64,000 nucleotides of DNA from Smithella sp052139735 (GCA_052139735.1 JBKQWB010000051.1:43928-107927), one strand, 5' to 3'. Shown: positions 1 through 8,882, numbered from the stretch's first letter. Notes: generated by a model not told the origin, from the sequence alone. Numbers and translations are program-made.

Positions 1-75
1 CAAGGAGGATGCTCGGCATGCGTATTACTAATACGTTTAGGAAGCCGACGACACTGCCAGCAAAGTTAGCTAAAG
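1..75 (+). repeat. Hairpin-bearing intergenic repeat, copy 1
   Basis: A purine-rich GGAGG lead is followed by a small perfect hairpin (CGTATT-act-AATACG) and then the conserved tail AGGAAGC-GACGACAC-GCCA-CAAAG. The same layout occurs on the minus strand near 15.44-15.56 kb, where the hairpin arms are changed together to CGAATT-gac-AATTCG. A weaker copy lies near 1.93-2.02 kb. This copy runs into the 3' end of the mutase gene, so it is not a leader of that gene. It may begin before the window starts. Confidence 0.5.
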
Positions 76-82
76 AAAGTTG

Positions 83-1765
83 TTAATACAATCCCGGGTC
101 TCTATACTCCCCGTAAACTTCACGGTAGATATCGCATATCTCCTGTAAAGTTGCCAAAGCTTTTACCGCCTCAATACAATGCGGCATTACGTTTTCTCCT
201 TTTTTGCAGGAATTTTTTATATTGTCGAGAGACTTTTTGACGGCGTTATTGTTGCGTTTACGGCGCACATCATTGAGCCTTTTTATCTGTTCCTCGCTGA
301 CTTTTTCTTCGATTTCCAAAAGCGGGATTGAGTATTCATTGTTGCTTACATATTTATTCATTCCCACCATGATTTTTTCGCCTTTTTCCAGCTGTTTCTG
401 AAATTTATATGCTGATTCGGCAATTTCCATTTGCGGAAAACCTTTTTCTATGGCGGTAATCATTCCACCCATATCATCAATTTTACGGATGTAATCCCAT
501 GCGCCCTCTTCTATTTGATTAGTTATGGTTTCAATAAAGTAAGAGCCCGCCAAAGGATCGATTGTGTTGGCCACCCCGGTTTCTTCTGCCAGAATCTGCT
601 GTGTGCGCAGGGCAATTTCCGCAGCATGTTCGGAAGGCAGACAAAACACTTCATCCAGCGAGTTGGTATGCAGAGATTGAGTGCCGCCCAGAACAGCGGC
701 CAAGCCTTCTACTGTTGTGCGGACAACGTTGTTATAAGGTTGTTGGGCTGCCAGCGAACATCCCGCTGTTTGCGTGTGAAAGCGCAACCACATGGAACGT
801 GGATCTTTAGCATGAAAACGATCGCGCATGATTTTTGCCCATAAGCGGCGCGCTGCCCGCAGTTTGCAGATTTCCTCGAAAAAATCAATGTGCGAATTGA
901 AGAAAAAAGACAGCCTGGGAGCAAAATCATCAACGTTCATTTTTTTGCGGCGAATTACGTCTTCCACATATTCGATGCCGTCGCGGATAGTGAAAGCCAG
1001 CTCCTGAACGGCTGTGGAACCTGCTTCACGAATATGATAACCGCTAATGCTGATCGTATTCCAATTCGGAACAAATTTTGTGCCGAATTCGACGGTATCA
1101 CTGATTAGCTTTACGGAAGGTTCAGGCGGGCACATGAAAGTTTTTTGCGCGATGAATTCCTTGAGCATATCATTTTGAATGGTACCGCCTATTTTGGTTA
1201 GAGGCACGCCTTTAATATCCGCTGCTGCGCAATACATAGCAAATAAAACTGTCGCCGGAGGGTTGATCGTCATGGATGTGGTAACTTCATCCAGAGGAAT
1301 GTCCTCCATAAGAGTCATGAAATCTTCCAGAGTGTCTATGGCAACGCCGCATTTGCCAACTTCGCCGAGGGCTTTGGGCGAGTCGCTGTCGTATCCCATG
1401 AGAGTCGGAAAATCAAAAGCGGTGCTAAGTCCGGTTTGACCTTCGCGCAGGAGCATTTTCCAGCGCTTATTGGTGTCTTGCGCACTGCCCATGCCGGAAA
1501 ACATGCGGTATGTCCAATAACGCCCCCGATAACCGGTGGCTTGATTGCCGCGCAAATAAGGGAATTCACCGGGAACGCTGATGGCTTCAGAGTAATTAAT
1601 ATCTTTAATATCTTCCGGAGTATAGAGTCTTTTGATTTCCATATCCGATACGCTGGAGAAGCGTTCTTTTTGATCCGGATTATTTTTTAACGACTTTTGA
1701 ACTTTATCTTCCCATTTCCGGCTGAGTTTCAAAGACGTTTCTTGCGTTTCCTTCGAGAAATACAC
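83..1765 (-). CDS. icmA: Acyl-CoA mutase large subunit, isobutyryl-CoA mutase type
   Basis: A B12-dependent mutase catalytic subunit (TIM-barrel part only, about 560 aa) with no C-terminal cobalamin domain, so it needs a separate small B12-binding subunit. None is seen in the window. The GTG start at 1765 is chosen because GGGAGG sits 8 nt upstream of it; the ATG at 1780 overlaps that Shine-Dalgarno. Family landmarks are RYWTYR, GLSTAFDFPT, the GTIQND stretch and NTISISGYH with the catalytic His. Aligned by eye to Propionibacterium methylmalonyl-CoA mutase, Tyr89 is Phe (YRMF) and Arg207 is Gln (FIAQKT). This Phe/Gln pair is known from isobutyryl-CoA mutase, while true methylmalonyl-CoA mutases keep Tyr/Arg. 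The likely reaction is isobutyryl-CoA to butyryl-CoA. A pivalyl-CoA mutase or related specificity cannot be excluded. The name rests on those two residues. Confidence 0.72.
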   Translation of the reverse strand: MYFSKETQETSLKLSRKWEDKVQKSLKNNPDQKERFSSVSDMEIKRLYTPEDIKDINYSEAISVPGEFPYLRGNQATGYRGRYWTYRMFSGMGSAQDTNKRWKMLLREGQTGLSTAFDFPTLMGYDSDSPKALGEVGKCGVAIDTLEDFMTLMEDIPLDEVTTSMTINPPATVLFAMYCAAADIKGVPLTKIGGTIQNDMLKEFIAQKTFMCPPEPSVKLISDTVEFGTKFVPNWNTISISGYHIREAGSTAVQELAFTIRDGIEYVEDVIRRKKMNVDDFAPRLSFFFNSHIDFFEEICKLRAARRLWAKIMRDRFHAKDPRSMWLRFHTQTAGCSLAAQQPYNNVVRTTVEGLAAVLGGTQSLHTNSLDEVFCLPSEHAAEIALRTQQILAEETGVANTIDPLAGSYFIETITNQIEEGAWDYIRKIDDMGGMITAIEKGFPQMEIAESAYKFQKQLEKGEKIMVGMNKYVSNNEYSIPLLEIEEKVSEEQIKRLNDVRRKRNNNAVKKSLDNIKNSCKKGENVMPHCIEAVKALATLQEICDIYREVYGEYRDPGLY

Positions 1766-1924
1766 AATTAAGCCTCCCATATTATTAGGAATAATTAAGA
1801 ATACCCACGATAAAAACTAAAAGGCAGTAACTCAAATCTTTTAATTTTGTCAAGATATATTAAATAAAAGAAATATAAGCAATTTTGGATTTGCATTGAA
1901 GTTTTCCACTCTTAAATTTATTGG

Positions 1925-2025
1925 GCCTGAGAGTAATCGGAAATTCGAGTTTTATAGGTGGAGACGACGAGGTGTATAGTATGTTGAGGAAGCCGACAAC
2001 GACGCCAACGAATATAGCGTTTTAA
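1925..2025 (+). repeat. Hairpin-bearing intergenic repeat, copy 2 (diverged)
   Basis: A diverged copy of the repeat at 1-75. The tail reads GAGGAAGC-GACAACGACGCCAACG and is preceded by a GGTGGAGACGACGAGG lead and a weak wobble-paired stem (GTAT-agt-ATGT). It lies in the 311-nt gap between the mutase and cold-shock genes. Nothing else but the terminator further right is visible in that gap. Confidence 0.4.
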
Positions 2026-2045
2026 TTTTGAAGTGGTATAAATAC

Positions 2046-2083
2046 AAAAACACTCCCGTTATAAATATTCGGGAGTGTTTTTT
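2046..2083. terminator. Bidirectional rho-independent terminator after csp
   Basis: Perfect arms AACACTCCCG and CGGGAGTGTT around an 11-nt loop. A T-run lies on the plus-strand side and a 5-nt A-run on the other, so it can end transcripts from either side. It sits 10 nt past the cold-shock stop codon. Confidence 0.85.
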
Positions 2084-2092
2084 GCTGTATGC

Positions 2093-2293
2093 TTATTGTG
2101 GTTTTACGTTTTCCGCTTCCAGGCCTTTTTTGCCCTTCTGTATATCGAAAGATACACGTTGCCCCTCAGTCAGTGATTTAAAACCTTCTGATTGAATGGC
2201 GCTGAAATGAACGAAGACATCTCCACCCTCATCATTTTCGATAAAACCAAATCCCTTGCTTGCGTTGAACCATTTTACTTTCCCTTCTGGCAT
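2093..2293 (-). CDS. Cold-shock domain protein (CspA family)
   Basis: A complete 66-aa single cold-shock domain that binds single-stranded RNA/DNA and melts RNA structure. Both RNP motifs are visible: KGFGFIE (RNP1, about residues 13-19) and DVFVHF (RNP2, about 25-30). The N-terminal GKVKWFN is also typical. AAGGAG lies 8-9 nt before the ATG. The gene is single, ends at a strong terminator, and has a long AT-rich upstream region. Cold-shock genes often have long structured leaders, but no transcription start can be fixed here. Confidence 0.93.
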   Translation of the reverse strand: MPEGKVKWFNASKGFGFIENDEGGDVFVHFSAIQSEGFKSLTEGQRVSFDIQKGKKGLEAENVKPQ

Positions 2294-2343
2294 AGTTGCT
2301 CAAACTCCTTTTATAGATTTTTCCAAGTCGAATTAACACCATG

Positions 2344-2441
2344 ACAGGATTTGAAAATCTGAAATACTTTAAAGAATATTAGATTTATCTTTACAGGATT
2401 GAAAATCCACCAAACTTTAAAGAATATAACGGATTAACTTT
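2344..2441. repeat. Tandem pair of 49-bp imperfect repeats upstream of csp
   Basis: Two adjacent copies begin ACAGGATT and share GAAAATC and ACTTTAAAGAATAT. They lie 50-150 nt upstream of the cold-shock start codon, within the 527-nt gap 2294-2820. The rest of that gap is AT-rich. The only other visible signal is a TTGACA at 2695-2700 with a weak TATGCA 17 nt later, a possible promoter for the tetR gene to the right. Confidence 0.6.
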
Positions 2442-2820
2442 GTACTTCAAAATGTCTAAATTCAACTTTTCCTTTCGCAAATCACAATTTACGAAAGCGT
2501 GTAAACTTAGACGCAAGGTCGAATAAAGTCAAGATGAATTTCAAGTTATTTATGGAAATTACTATTCTTATACATTGATGTGCATAATGTAAATCATCGT
2601 CCGCTTTTAAAATGCTTATCAAAGATCTGGAATAATTGAATGAAGCAAGAAAAATAATTAAAGATTAAATATTATTGTAATGTCTGATTTTTTCTTGACA
2701 CAATACAGATATTAATTTATGCATTTACAATAAGTAATTATGGGTAAAATAACAACTTCCTGAAAAATTTTTATCGGTCTGCATCAGGAATCAATATCAT
2801 GTTGAATAAAGGCGACTAAA

Positions 2821-3462
2821 TTGAGCTTGGAAGAAAAAAGAAGAAAAAAGAAAGAAAAAGGAAAAGAAAGTCGAAGAAATACAATTTTGAAAGCAGCGCG
2901 GAGACTTTTCCTGGATCGGGGATTCAAGGCTGTAACAGTTGATAGTATTGCTGCCAAATCTGAAGTTAGCAAAGGATCAATTTACCTTTGTTTTGACAGT
3001 AAAGAAGAGATATATACTCAAATCTTAATTGCCGATAATATCGCGCTTAATGAAAGAATAAGGAATTTCACATCCATAGAAGCTTCGGCTTCGCAACTTT
3101 TGCAGGAATTCTCCCGAATTTATGTTGATTATTTTCTAAATGATAAAGAACTTTTTAGAATACTTATGACTTTCATGATGCAGACAGGCCAGATGCATCT
3201 AACGGATAAGCAAAGTAATGAACTGATTAGATCAACAAATGAAAATATTAAGCCTATTTCTGAAATTATCCAGAAGGGCATAGATTCCGGTGAATTTTTT
3301 CCCATAAAAAACATCCGGCAGATACAAAATGCAATTTGGGGTATGTTAAACGGCATTATTTCGCTTTATCTTTTTACGGGAAATCCGATAAAACGTATGG
3401 AGAGAATCCATTCCACAGTTCAAAATAGTTTGGATGTTATTATAAAGGGTTTGAAGGAATAA
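2821..3462 (+). CDS. TetR/AcrR family transcriptional regulator
   Basis: A 213-aa one-component repressor. A Lys/Arg-rich leader (residues 1-20) is followed by the N-terminal helix-turn-helix (ILKAARRLFLDRGF, then SIAAKSEVSKGSIYLCF) and an all-alpha ligand-binding domain of unknown ligand. The start is TTG at 2821, because the only nearby upstream ATG runs into a stop after six codons. The next plus-strand gene is the aldehyde dehydrogenase, whose upstream region contains a perfect inverted repeat (3873-3886), a plausible but unproven target. A related TetR lies at 11.3-12.1 kb. Confidence 0.88.
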   Translation: MSLEEKRRKKKEKGKESRRNTILKAARRLFLDRGFKAVTVDSIAAKSEVSKGSIYLCFDSKEEIYTQILIADNIALNERIRNFTSIEASASQLLQEFSRIYVDYFLNDKELFRILMTFMMQTGQMHLTDKQSNELIRSTNENIKPISEIIQKGIDSGEFFPIKNIRQIQNAIWGMLNGIISLYLFTGNPIKRMERIHSTVQNSLDVIIKGLKE

Positions 3463-3557
3463 TTTGTTCTCTTAAGGGGTTTTTACGCATTATTAAAATG
3501 CACGGAAATATTCCTTTAAGGTTGTGATTGTTGCAATTTAGATTCACTTTCCGCCAT

Positions 3558-3758
3558 TTAAAATAAATTTTTAAAATCCTTGTCCGCCTTATGTAAGATA
3601 TTTTTCACGTCTTTTTCAAGTTTTTCAAATCTGTCAATGATTGCCCTCGCCTCCGATGTGAGGTGAAGAGATTTTTTCTTGATGCCGGTTCCGACCAGTT
3701 TCTTCTTCATCCGTTCTTCAGAGGCTTTCAATCTTCCCCATGCCGTACGATAAGACAT
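3558..3758 (-). pseudogene. Truncated ModE-like winged-helix fragment
   Basis: The 66-aa frame resembles the C-terminal half of the ModE/LysR-type winged helix: MSYRTAWGRLKASEE matches the recognition helix and LTSEARAIIDRFEKLEKDV matches the wing and linker helix. The expected first helices (SxxxAAKAMG type) are missing. The frame stays open upstream to a TGA at 3804-3806 but contains no start codon and encodes unrelated residues there. No Shine-Dalgarno precedes the ATG. It is most likely a decayed remnant. An alternative is a genuine short DNA-binding protein. Confidence 0.5.
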
Positions 3759-3828
3759 TCCAAATGTTAATATGATGAACCGGTAAATCTTATTAAATTT
3801 ACATCACTTTTTAAAATATGATTTTTTA

Positions 3829-3856
3829 TTGACAGCACAACAAATGTTGCTATATT
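3829..3856 (+). promoter_or_regulatory. Sigma-70 type promoter for the aldehyde dehydrogenase gene
   Basis: TTGACA (3829-3834), a 16-nt spacer, then TATATT (3851-3856). It is the best promoter match in the 354-nt gap before the gene and points towards it. About 250 nt of leader would follow. Confidence 0.6.
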
Positions 3857-3872
3857 AACACACATTATATTA

Positions 3873-3886
3873 TGTCATTTATGACA
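3873..3886. promoter_or_regulatory. Operator-like inverted repeat TGTCAT-tt-ATGACA
   Basis: A perfect 6+6 palindrome just downstream of the -10 element at 3851-3856, where a bound repressor would block transcription. It is a candidate site for the TetR protein encoded at 2821-3462. This is inference from position and symmetry only. Confidence 0.4.
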
Positions 3887-4112
3887 AATGCCATTTACAA
3901 CACATATTCTACTGTTAAGTGATATATTTCCCAAAACGAAAAAAAAATACTTTAAAACCACGCCCAAACAATAAAAATATCGGAAGAAGTATTAATGAAG
4001 GCCATGCAAATAATTAATTAAACTGTTTTCCAAATTTAGAAATCCAATTTTGTCCTTGCTATTAAAAGAAATTATCTTACAAAATAACATCAATATTCAG
4101 GGAGGAGGTATT

Positions 4113-5747
4113 ATGAATATACAAACTTCAAGCGTTGCAAAAAACTCAGAAGTAGCCAGAGAAATTCCTGTTCCAGGAAAAGAGGTGACAGTTTGCACCA
4201 ATCCAGCGACGGGCGAAGTGATTGCCGAATATTCGATAAATACGGTGGAAGATGTGATAACTGCAGTAAAAAATGCCCGGCGCGCTCAGCCCGCCTGGCA
4301 GGCGCTGCCTCTCAAAAACAAAATCCGATATGTAACGAAATTTGCCGAGTACATTCAGAAAAATTCGGCAAAAATAACAGAGATAATTTCGCAGGATAAT
4401 GGGAAGACGCCTTGCGACGCAATGGTAGCGGAGGTGGCTCCTGCGGCGCTGGCAACGGCATACTACTGTAAAAATGCCGCGAGGTTTTTAGCAGACAGAA
4501 AAATAAAAGCAGGCAACATCATGCTGATGAACAAGCGCAGCAGCGTTGCCCGGACGCCTTTTGGTGTGGTGGGTATTATTTCTCCATGGAATTATCCTTT
4601 CGCAATTCCTTTTTCCGAAGTGGTCATGGGATTGCTGGCGGGAAACACAGTTATTTTGAAGACAGCCTCGGAAACGCAGGTCGTCGGTCATGTACTCAAA
4701 GAGTGCATCGAATACGCCGGTCTTCCCGAAAATGTTTTCACTTATATTAATATGCCCGGAAGCAAGGCTGGAGACGCGTTTATAGATGCCGGCGTTGATA
4801 AGCTGTTTTTTACAGGGTCTGTTCCCGTGGGAAAATATCTAATGAAAAAAGCGTCAGAGAAGTTGATTCCGGTTGTTCTGGAACTGGGCGGCAATGACGC
4901 GATGATCGTTTGCGATGATGCGGATCTGTATCGGGCCGCATGCGGAGCCGTTTGGGCAGGCATGCAGAACGCCGGCCAGTCATGCGGTGGTGTTGAGAGA
5001 ATATATGTGGATAAAAAAATTTACCATGAGTTCTTGGCGATATTAAAGGAAAGAGTCGAAGGACTGCGCGTTGGAGAAGGAAAACGCCCTGCAACGGACA
5101 TCGGCGCCATGACTACCAGAAAACAAATGAAGACCGTTCAGGAGCATATTGACGATGCTCTGACGAAAGGCGCGAAAATCTTCGCGCAATCCAAAGTTCC
5201 GGAAAACAGCAAAGGGAATTTTATGCCCTGCATGGTGCTGACCGATGTGAATCATACCATGCTGACAATGAAGGATGAAACATTCGGACCGATTGTCGGA
5301 GTAATGCCTTTTGAAACAATTGATGAGGCTATAGCATTAGCCAACGATTCCAACCTTGGTCTGACCGGCTCAGTCTGGTCAAAAGACAGGAGAAAAGCAA
5401 GGCGGATCGGCCGCAGGATTATGGCCGGCGCAATTAGCATCAACGATCATTTAATAACGCATGGTCTTGCCGAAACGCCCTGGGGCGGTTTCAAAGAGAG
5501 CGGAATCGGCAGGACGCACGGAGATATCGGATTTGCCGAAATGACACAACCTCAGGTTATAGTGGACGACATAATGAGCACGATGCCTTTCGTTCGCAGA
5601 AACTTCTGGTGGCATCCCTTTGAAAAGATTCAGTATGAAGGCATGAAAGGCCTTATAGACACTTTCAACAGCAAAGGATTAGGGGAACGCCTCGCCGGTC
5701 TCATTAAAGTAACCAACGCCTTCTTCGGATCATTCATGAAAAAATAA
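4113..5747 (+). CDS. NAD(P)-dependent aldehyde dehydrogenase
   Basis: A 544-aa ALDH-superfamily enzyme oxidising an aldehyde to the acid. The ATG at 4113 follows GGAGGAGG; an upstream in-frame TTG at 4050 has no Shine-Dalgarno. Key residues counted from that ATG are Asn160 in SPWNYPF, Glu257 in LELGGN and the nucleophile Cys291 in NAGQSCGG. The cofactor loop is FFTGSVPVG. A roughly 60-aa C-terminal extension after the catalytic domain (MPFVRRNFWWHPFEKIQ onward) is absent from standard 480-500 aa members. The substrate is unknown. Succinate semialdehyde or a 4-hydroxybutyraldehyde-type compound would suit the AbfD genes nearby, but that is inference. The gene stands alone and ends in a strong terminator. 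Confidence 0.88.
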   Translation: MNIQTSSVAKNSEVAREIPVPGKEVTVCTNPATGEVIAEYSINTVEDVITAVKNARRAQPAWQALPLKNKIRYVTKFAEYIQKNSAKITEIISQDNGKTPCDAMVAEVAPAALATAYYCKNAARFLADRKIKAGNIMLMNKRSSVARTPFGVVGIISPWNYPFAIPFSEVVMGLLAGNTVILKTASETQVVGHVLKECIEYAGLPENVFTYINMPGSKAGDAFIDAGVDKLFFTGSVPVGKYLMKKASEKLIPVVLELGGNDAMIVCDDADLYRAACGAVWAGMQNAGQSCGGVERIYVDKKIYHEFLAILKERVEGLRVGEGKRPATDIGAMTTRKQMKTVQEHIDDALTKGAKIFAQSKVPENSKGNFMPCMVLTDVNHTMLTMKDETFGPIVGVMPFETIDEAIALANDSNLGLTGSVWSKDRRKARRIGRRIMAGAISINDHLITHGLAETPWGGFKESGIGRTHGDIGFAEMTQPQVIVDDIMSTMPFVRRNFWWHPFEKIQYEGMKGLIDTFNSKGLGERLAGLIKVTNAFFGSFMKK

Positions 5748-5760
5748 AAAGTTTAGAAAA

Positions 5761-5798
5761 ACGCCCCGATAAATTGTTTAAATATCGGGGCGTTTTTT
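5761..5798 (+). terminator. Rho-independent terminator after the aldehyde dehydrogenase gene
   Basis: Arms ACGCCCCGATA and TATCGGGGCGT followed by a T-run, 14 nt after the stop codon. It lies between convergent genes. Confidence 0.88.
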
Positions 5799-5827
5799 AT
5801 TTAATAATCGAGAAGAAAAAGCAATTA

Positions 5828-7366
5828 TCAATATACTGTATCTGTCTTCCCTCTAAGTAAAAACAGTATGCATGATAGCGCAAGATAGGCCGCCGCGAGC
5901 ATGTAATGGGCATGGGTTGATGTGACACGCCAGGGCAGGTAAAGTTCACCGCTCGGCATTACCGAATGAATAATACCAAACAGTGTCAATACGGCGCATA
6001 CGGCACAGTATAAGGCCGCCTGCCGGGCTTTATGGTCAATGAGATACGCCAGCATGCTTCCCCACAGAAGTCCCGTAAGAATAAAGCCATTACTGAGCAT
6101 GGTCAGTGTTTGATGCATGATTTGCAGACGCACAGGCAGCTTATCCGGTGTGGCATTCAGCGCGCCCATGAATTGACCCAGAATGATAAGCATGAGACTC
6201 GCGACAACAGGCAGAAAGCTTAAACTTACTGCCGGGGAATGAGCGGGCGGCGAATCGCTGTATGCCTGACGGATGATTTCAAAACCGATGAAGATGAAAA
6301 TCGGCGCGATGACCGCTCGCGGGATAAGACTGATAAAAAGTGAAAGCAGTCCGACGACGGAGCAGACACCGATGAGCAGTCCTGTAAACAAAGTGTACCA
6401 CCAGGTCGCCCCCATCTTTTTGTATGCCGGATGGCCTATATATGGCGTAGTTTGCGTCACGCCGCCGAAGAAAGCCGCGATCAGCGATGTGAATGCCTCC
6501 GTAAGCAGGATATCCCTTGTGCGGTAATTGTCACCTGCCAGGCGGGCGCTCTCCGTATTATTGATGCCGCCGATAATTGTCAAAATGCCGAAGGGTATGG
6601 CGATGGGCAGATACTTAATGCTCTGCGGCAGTGTTTTAAGAAAATCTATTGAAAAAACGGGTAAAGAAAAATTCATGTGCAAAATCGGCGCGGTGAACTC
6701 CGGCAGGTATCCGCCATAGCCCAGAGCAAAATGAATACCGGTGCCCAGAATGACAGCCGCAAGAACGCCGGGCAGGCGGCCAGGCAGATGCAATTTGGTC
6801 ATGAGCGTCGTGAATATCAATCCTAGGGCTACCATGCCGACGACGGCCTCGTTGAATATTTCGATCATTGGTAGAAATCCCAGCAGCAGAAGCCCGATTC
6901 CCGCCAGCGGCCCCAGCAGTCCCGCGGTGGGAATGATTCGCTGAACCCATCCGCCGAAAAATGATGTGAAAATCTTAACGACTCCGATCATGAAGAGAGT
7001 GGCCATGCCGATGTGCCAGGTGAGTTGAGCGTCACGGGTGGCAATATAAGCGGGGCCCATGACAGCATAGGCAATGCCAATGGTTGAAGGCGTATCTATA
7101 CCCAGTGGCATTGCCGTGACATCGGTGCGTCCGGTCTTTCGTCTCAAACGGATGGCAAGCCATGTATAAACAAGATCACCCGCGCAAATTCCGACGGCTG
7201 TGCCCGGCATCATGCGCGTCAGGATAATTTCCGCCGGATAGTTGAAAGTGAAGACGAGGATCGCGCTGAAAAATATCAGCACTCCGACATTGTCGAGAAA
7301 CAGGGCAAGAAAAGCGGTTGTCTCTCCCCATAACCTGCTTTGACTGACAGCGTTTTCAGCGTTCAT
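5828..7366 (-). CDS. AGZA/NCS2-like permease
   Basis: A 512-aa polytopic inner-membrane protein with about a dozen hydrophobic segments. The order of segments resembles the xanthine/uracil-AGZA transporter fold: LFLDNVGVLIFF near the N-terminus, MPLGIDTPSTIGIAYAV with broken-helix character, then GGINNTESARLAGDNY and GGVTQTTPYIGHPAYKKMGA (the family's Q/E-NTE region). GGAGGAG lies just before the ATG. The gene is single and convergent with the aldehyde dehydrogenase gene. A purine or other small anionic substrate is possible, but the sequence does not decide it. Confidence 0.7.
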   Translation of the reverse strand: MNAENAVSQSRLWGETTAFLALFLDNVGVLIFFSAILVFTFNYPAEIILTRMMPGTAVGICAGDLVYTWLAIRLRRKTGRTDVTAMPLGIDTPSTIGIAYAVMGPAYIATRDAQLTWHIGMATLFMIGVVKIFTSFFGGWVQRIIPTAGLLGPLAGIGLLLLGFLPMIEIFNEAVVGMVALGLIFTTLMTKLHLPGRLPGVLAAVILGTGIHFALGYGGYLPEFTAPILHMNFSLPVFSIDFLKTLPQSIKYLPIAIPFGILTIIGGINNTESARLAGDNYRTRDILLTEAFTSLIAAFFGGVTQTTPYIGHPAYKKMGATWWYTLFTGLLIGVCSVVGLLSLFISLIPRAVIAPIFIFIGFEIIRQAYSDSPPAHSPAVSLSFLPVVASLMLIILGQFMGALNATPDKLPVRLQIMHQTLTMLSNGFILTGLLWGSMLAYLIDHKARQAALYCAVCAVLTLFGIIHSVMPSGELYLPWRVTSTHAHYMLAAAYLALSCILFLLRGKTDTVY

Positions 7367-7689
7367 TGCTCCTCCTCAAATTTCACTTTAATCAAAACTC
7401 ATGAACTCGCATTTATATATCTAAAATCGAGCTGTTTGACAATTCGTTTTCATGGCATCTTGACAAACCGTAACGATTTATGTTTTTATCATTTCAATTC
7501 TTCTAGAGTTTTCAGATTCAATTTCCTATTTGTAAAAAGTTGTCAAGGGATTTGGGCATGATTACATCTAAATCAGGTTAATTAACATCATAAATCAATT
7601 CAGCCGATAGCTGCATTCCGGCTTTTTACGTTTGATATAATAAGAAAAATGAATCTCCATATCAATCAAAGTTGAAAGGAGGTATTAAA
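7367..7689. other. Divergent intergenic region, permease / flavoredoxin-like gene
   Basis: A 323-nt AT-rich spacer between divergent genes. Two TTGACA hexamers occur on the plus strand (7436-7441 and 7460-7465) without a convincing -10. A TATAAT occurs at 7636-7641 without a good -35. No palindrome stands out. Confidence 0.4.
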
Positions 7690-8226
7690 ATGGCTAAAAA
7701 ATCATTTCCTCTGTCCAAAGTTTACAGTTTGCTTGAACCTGGGCCGGTTGTCATGGTCACGACCGCACGACAAGGTCGTCCAAATATCATGACCATGTCG
7801 TGGCATATGATGATTGAATTTGAGCCGCCTCTGGTGGGTTGCATCATCAGCAATCGCAACTATTCCTTTGACTTGTTGAAGGCAACCAACGAATGCGTGA
7901 TTAATATTCCCGCGGTCGAGATAGCTGAAAAAGTCGTAGGGTGCGGGAATACGTCAGGTGCGAAAATAGACAAGTTCAAAAAATTTGGTCTTACACCAAA
8001 GCCTGCTGTAAAAGTCGGAGCGCCACTCATTGATGAATGCTATGCAAATCTCGAGTGTCTGGTTGTTGACACAAAGATGGTGGATGAGTATTGCCTGTTT
8101 ATTCTTGAGGTCGTGAAAGCCTGGATCGACCCCGCAGCGAAAAACCCACGGACGATTCATCATCTGGGAAAAGGCAATTTCATGGTTGCGGGTAAAAAGA
8201 TCAAGTTAAAATCAAAAATGAAATAG
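7690..8226 (+). CDS. Flavin reductase-like FMN-binding protein (flavoredoxin type)
   Basis: A 178-aa protein of the flavin reductase-like split-barrel family. GPVVMVTTA, RPNIMTMSWHMMIEFEPPLVGCII and the NECVINIP segment match the FMN-binding core. Flavoredoxins of anaerobes carry electrons, while others reduce flavin with NAD(P)H. The ATG at 7690 has AAAGGAGG eight nt upstream, so the upstream in-frame start at 7672 is rejected. It stands alone between a permease and a convergent hydrolase gene. Its electron partner is not evident. Confidence 0.85.
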   Translation: MAKKSFPLSKVYSLLEPGPVVMVTTARQGRPNIMTMSWHMMIEFEPPLVGCIISNRNYSFDLLKATNECVINIPAVEIAEKVVGCGNTSGAKIDKFKKFGLTPKPAVKVGAPLIDECYANLECLVVDTKMVDEYCLFILEVVKAWIDPAAKNPRTIHHLGKGNFMVAGKKIKLKSKMK

Positions 8227-8315
8227 TGCCTGAGACCAAAGCGAAAAGGAGAAGTGCAATATAAAAAGAATCGCACAAAATTAAATCAGGTTCCGATTAG
8301 AAACTAAAAATTTGT

Positions 8316-8855
8316 TTATTTTACAATTTTAAAAAGCTCTTTTGCTTTCGGGTCTGCGGCGGTTCGCAGCAGTTCAAATAAAACCATTTCCGTGGAGGTG
8401 ATTTTTGCGCCTGCGCTTTTCATTGCGTCTATTCCGATCTGGCGGTTTTCCTGTGTGCGCGATGAAACGGCGTCGGCAGCCAGATGAACATCGTAACCGT
8501 TGGAGATTAGATCCAGAGCGGTCTGGTATACGCAAACATGGGTTTCAATCCCTAGGAGGACTAGATGCCGGCGGCTTAATGCTTTCAACTGCTTGTGGAA
8601 ATGCACGTCTTCCCAACAACTGAAAGATTCCTTTGCTATCGGTTTAATGCCCTCAAGTTCCGCGGCTATCTGCGGTAGCGTTGGTCCAAGTTTTTGCGGG
8701 ATTTGTTCGGTGACAATAACCGGCAGGTTCAAGACTTTAAATCCTTTAATTAATTTTATAGTATTGGAGAAAAGATTTTCCTTGTCAAACATGGCTTGGG
8801 CAAGGTTGCCCTGAATATCAATGATAACTAAAACAGCGGTGTCACGACTGATCAT
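8316..8855 (-). CDS. Isochorismatase-fold cysteine hydrolase
   Basis: A 179-aa member of the isochorismatase/nicotinamidase superfamily. The catalytic Asp is in VLVIIDIQGNL near the N-terminus and the nucleophilic Cys in LLGIETHVCVYQTALDL at about residue 112. The length and the ETHVC motif point to the YcaC-like or hydrolase-of-unknown-amide subgroup rather than a named enzyme. It lies 27 nt downstream of the SDR gene on the same strand, so it is probably the last gene of the TetR-AbfD paralogue-SDR run. Confidence 0.85.
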   Translation of the reverse strand: MISRDTAVLVIIDIQGNLAQAMFDKENLFSNTIKLIKGFKVLNLPVIVTEQIPQKLGPTLPQIAAELEGIKPIAKESFSCWEDVHFHKQLKALSRRHLVLLGIETHVCVYQTALDLISNGYDVHLAADAVSSRTQENRQIGIDAMKSAGAKITSTEMVLFELLRTAADPKAKELFKIVK

Positions 8856-8882
8856 TTTAAATTACTCCACGTTTTATTTTTA

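Noticed and set aside
83..1780. Annotating the mutase as methylmalonyl-CoA mutase with start ATG at 1780
   Set aside because: Substrate residues are Phe/Gln instead of Tyr/Arg, and the Shine-Dalgarno favours the GTG at 1765.
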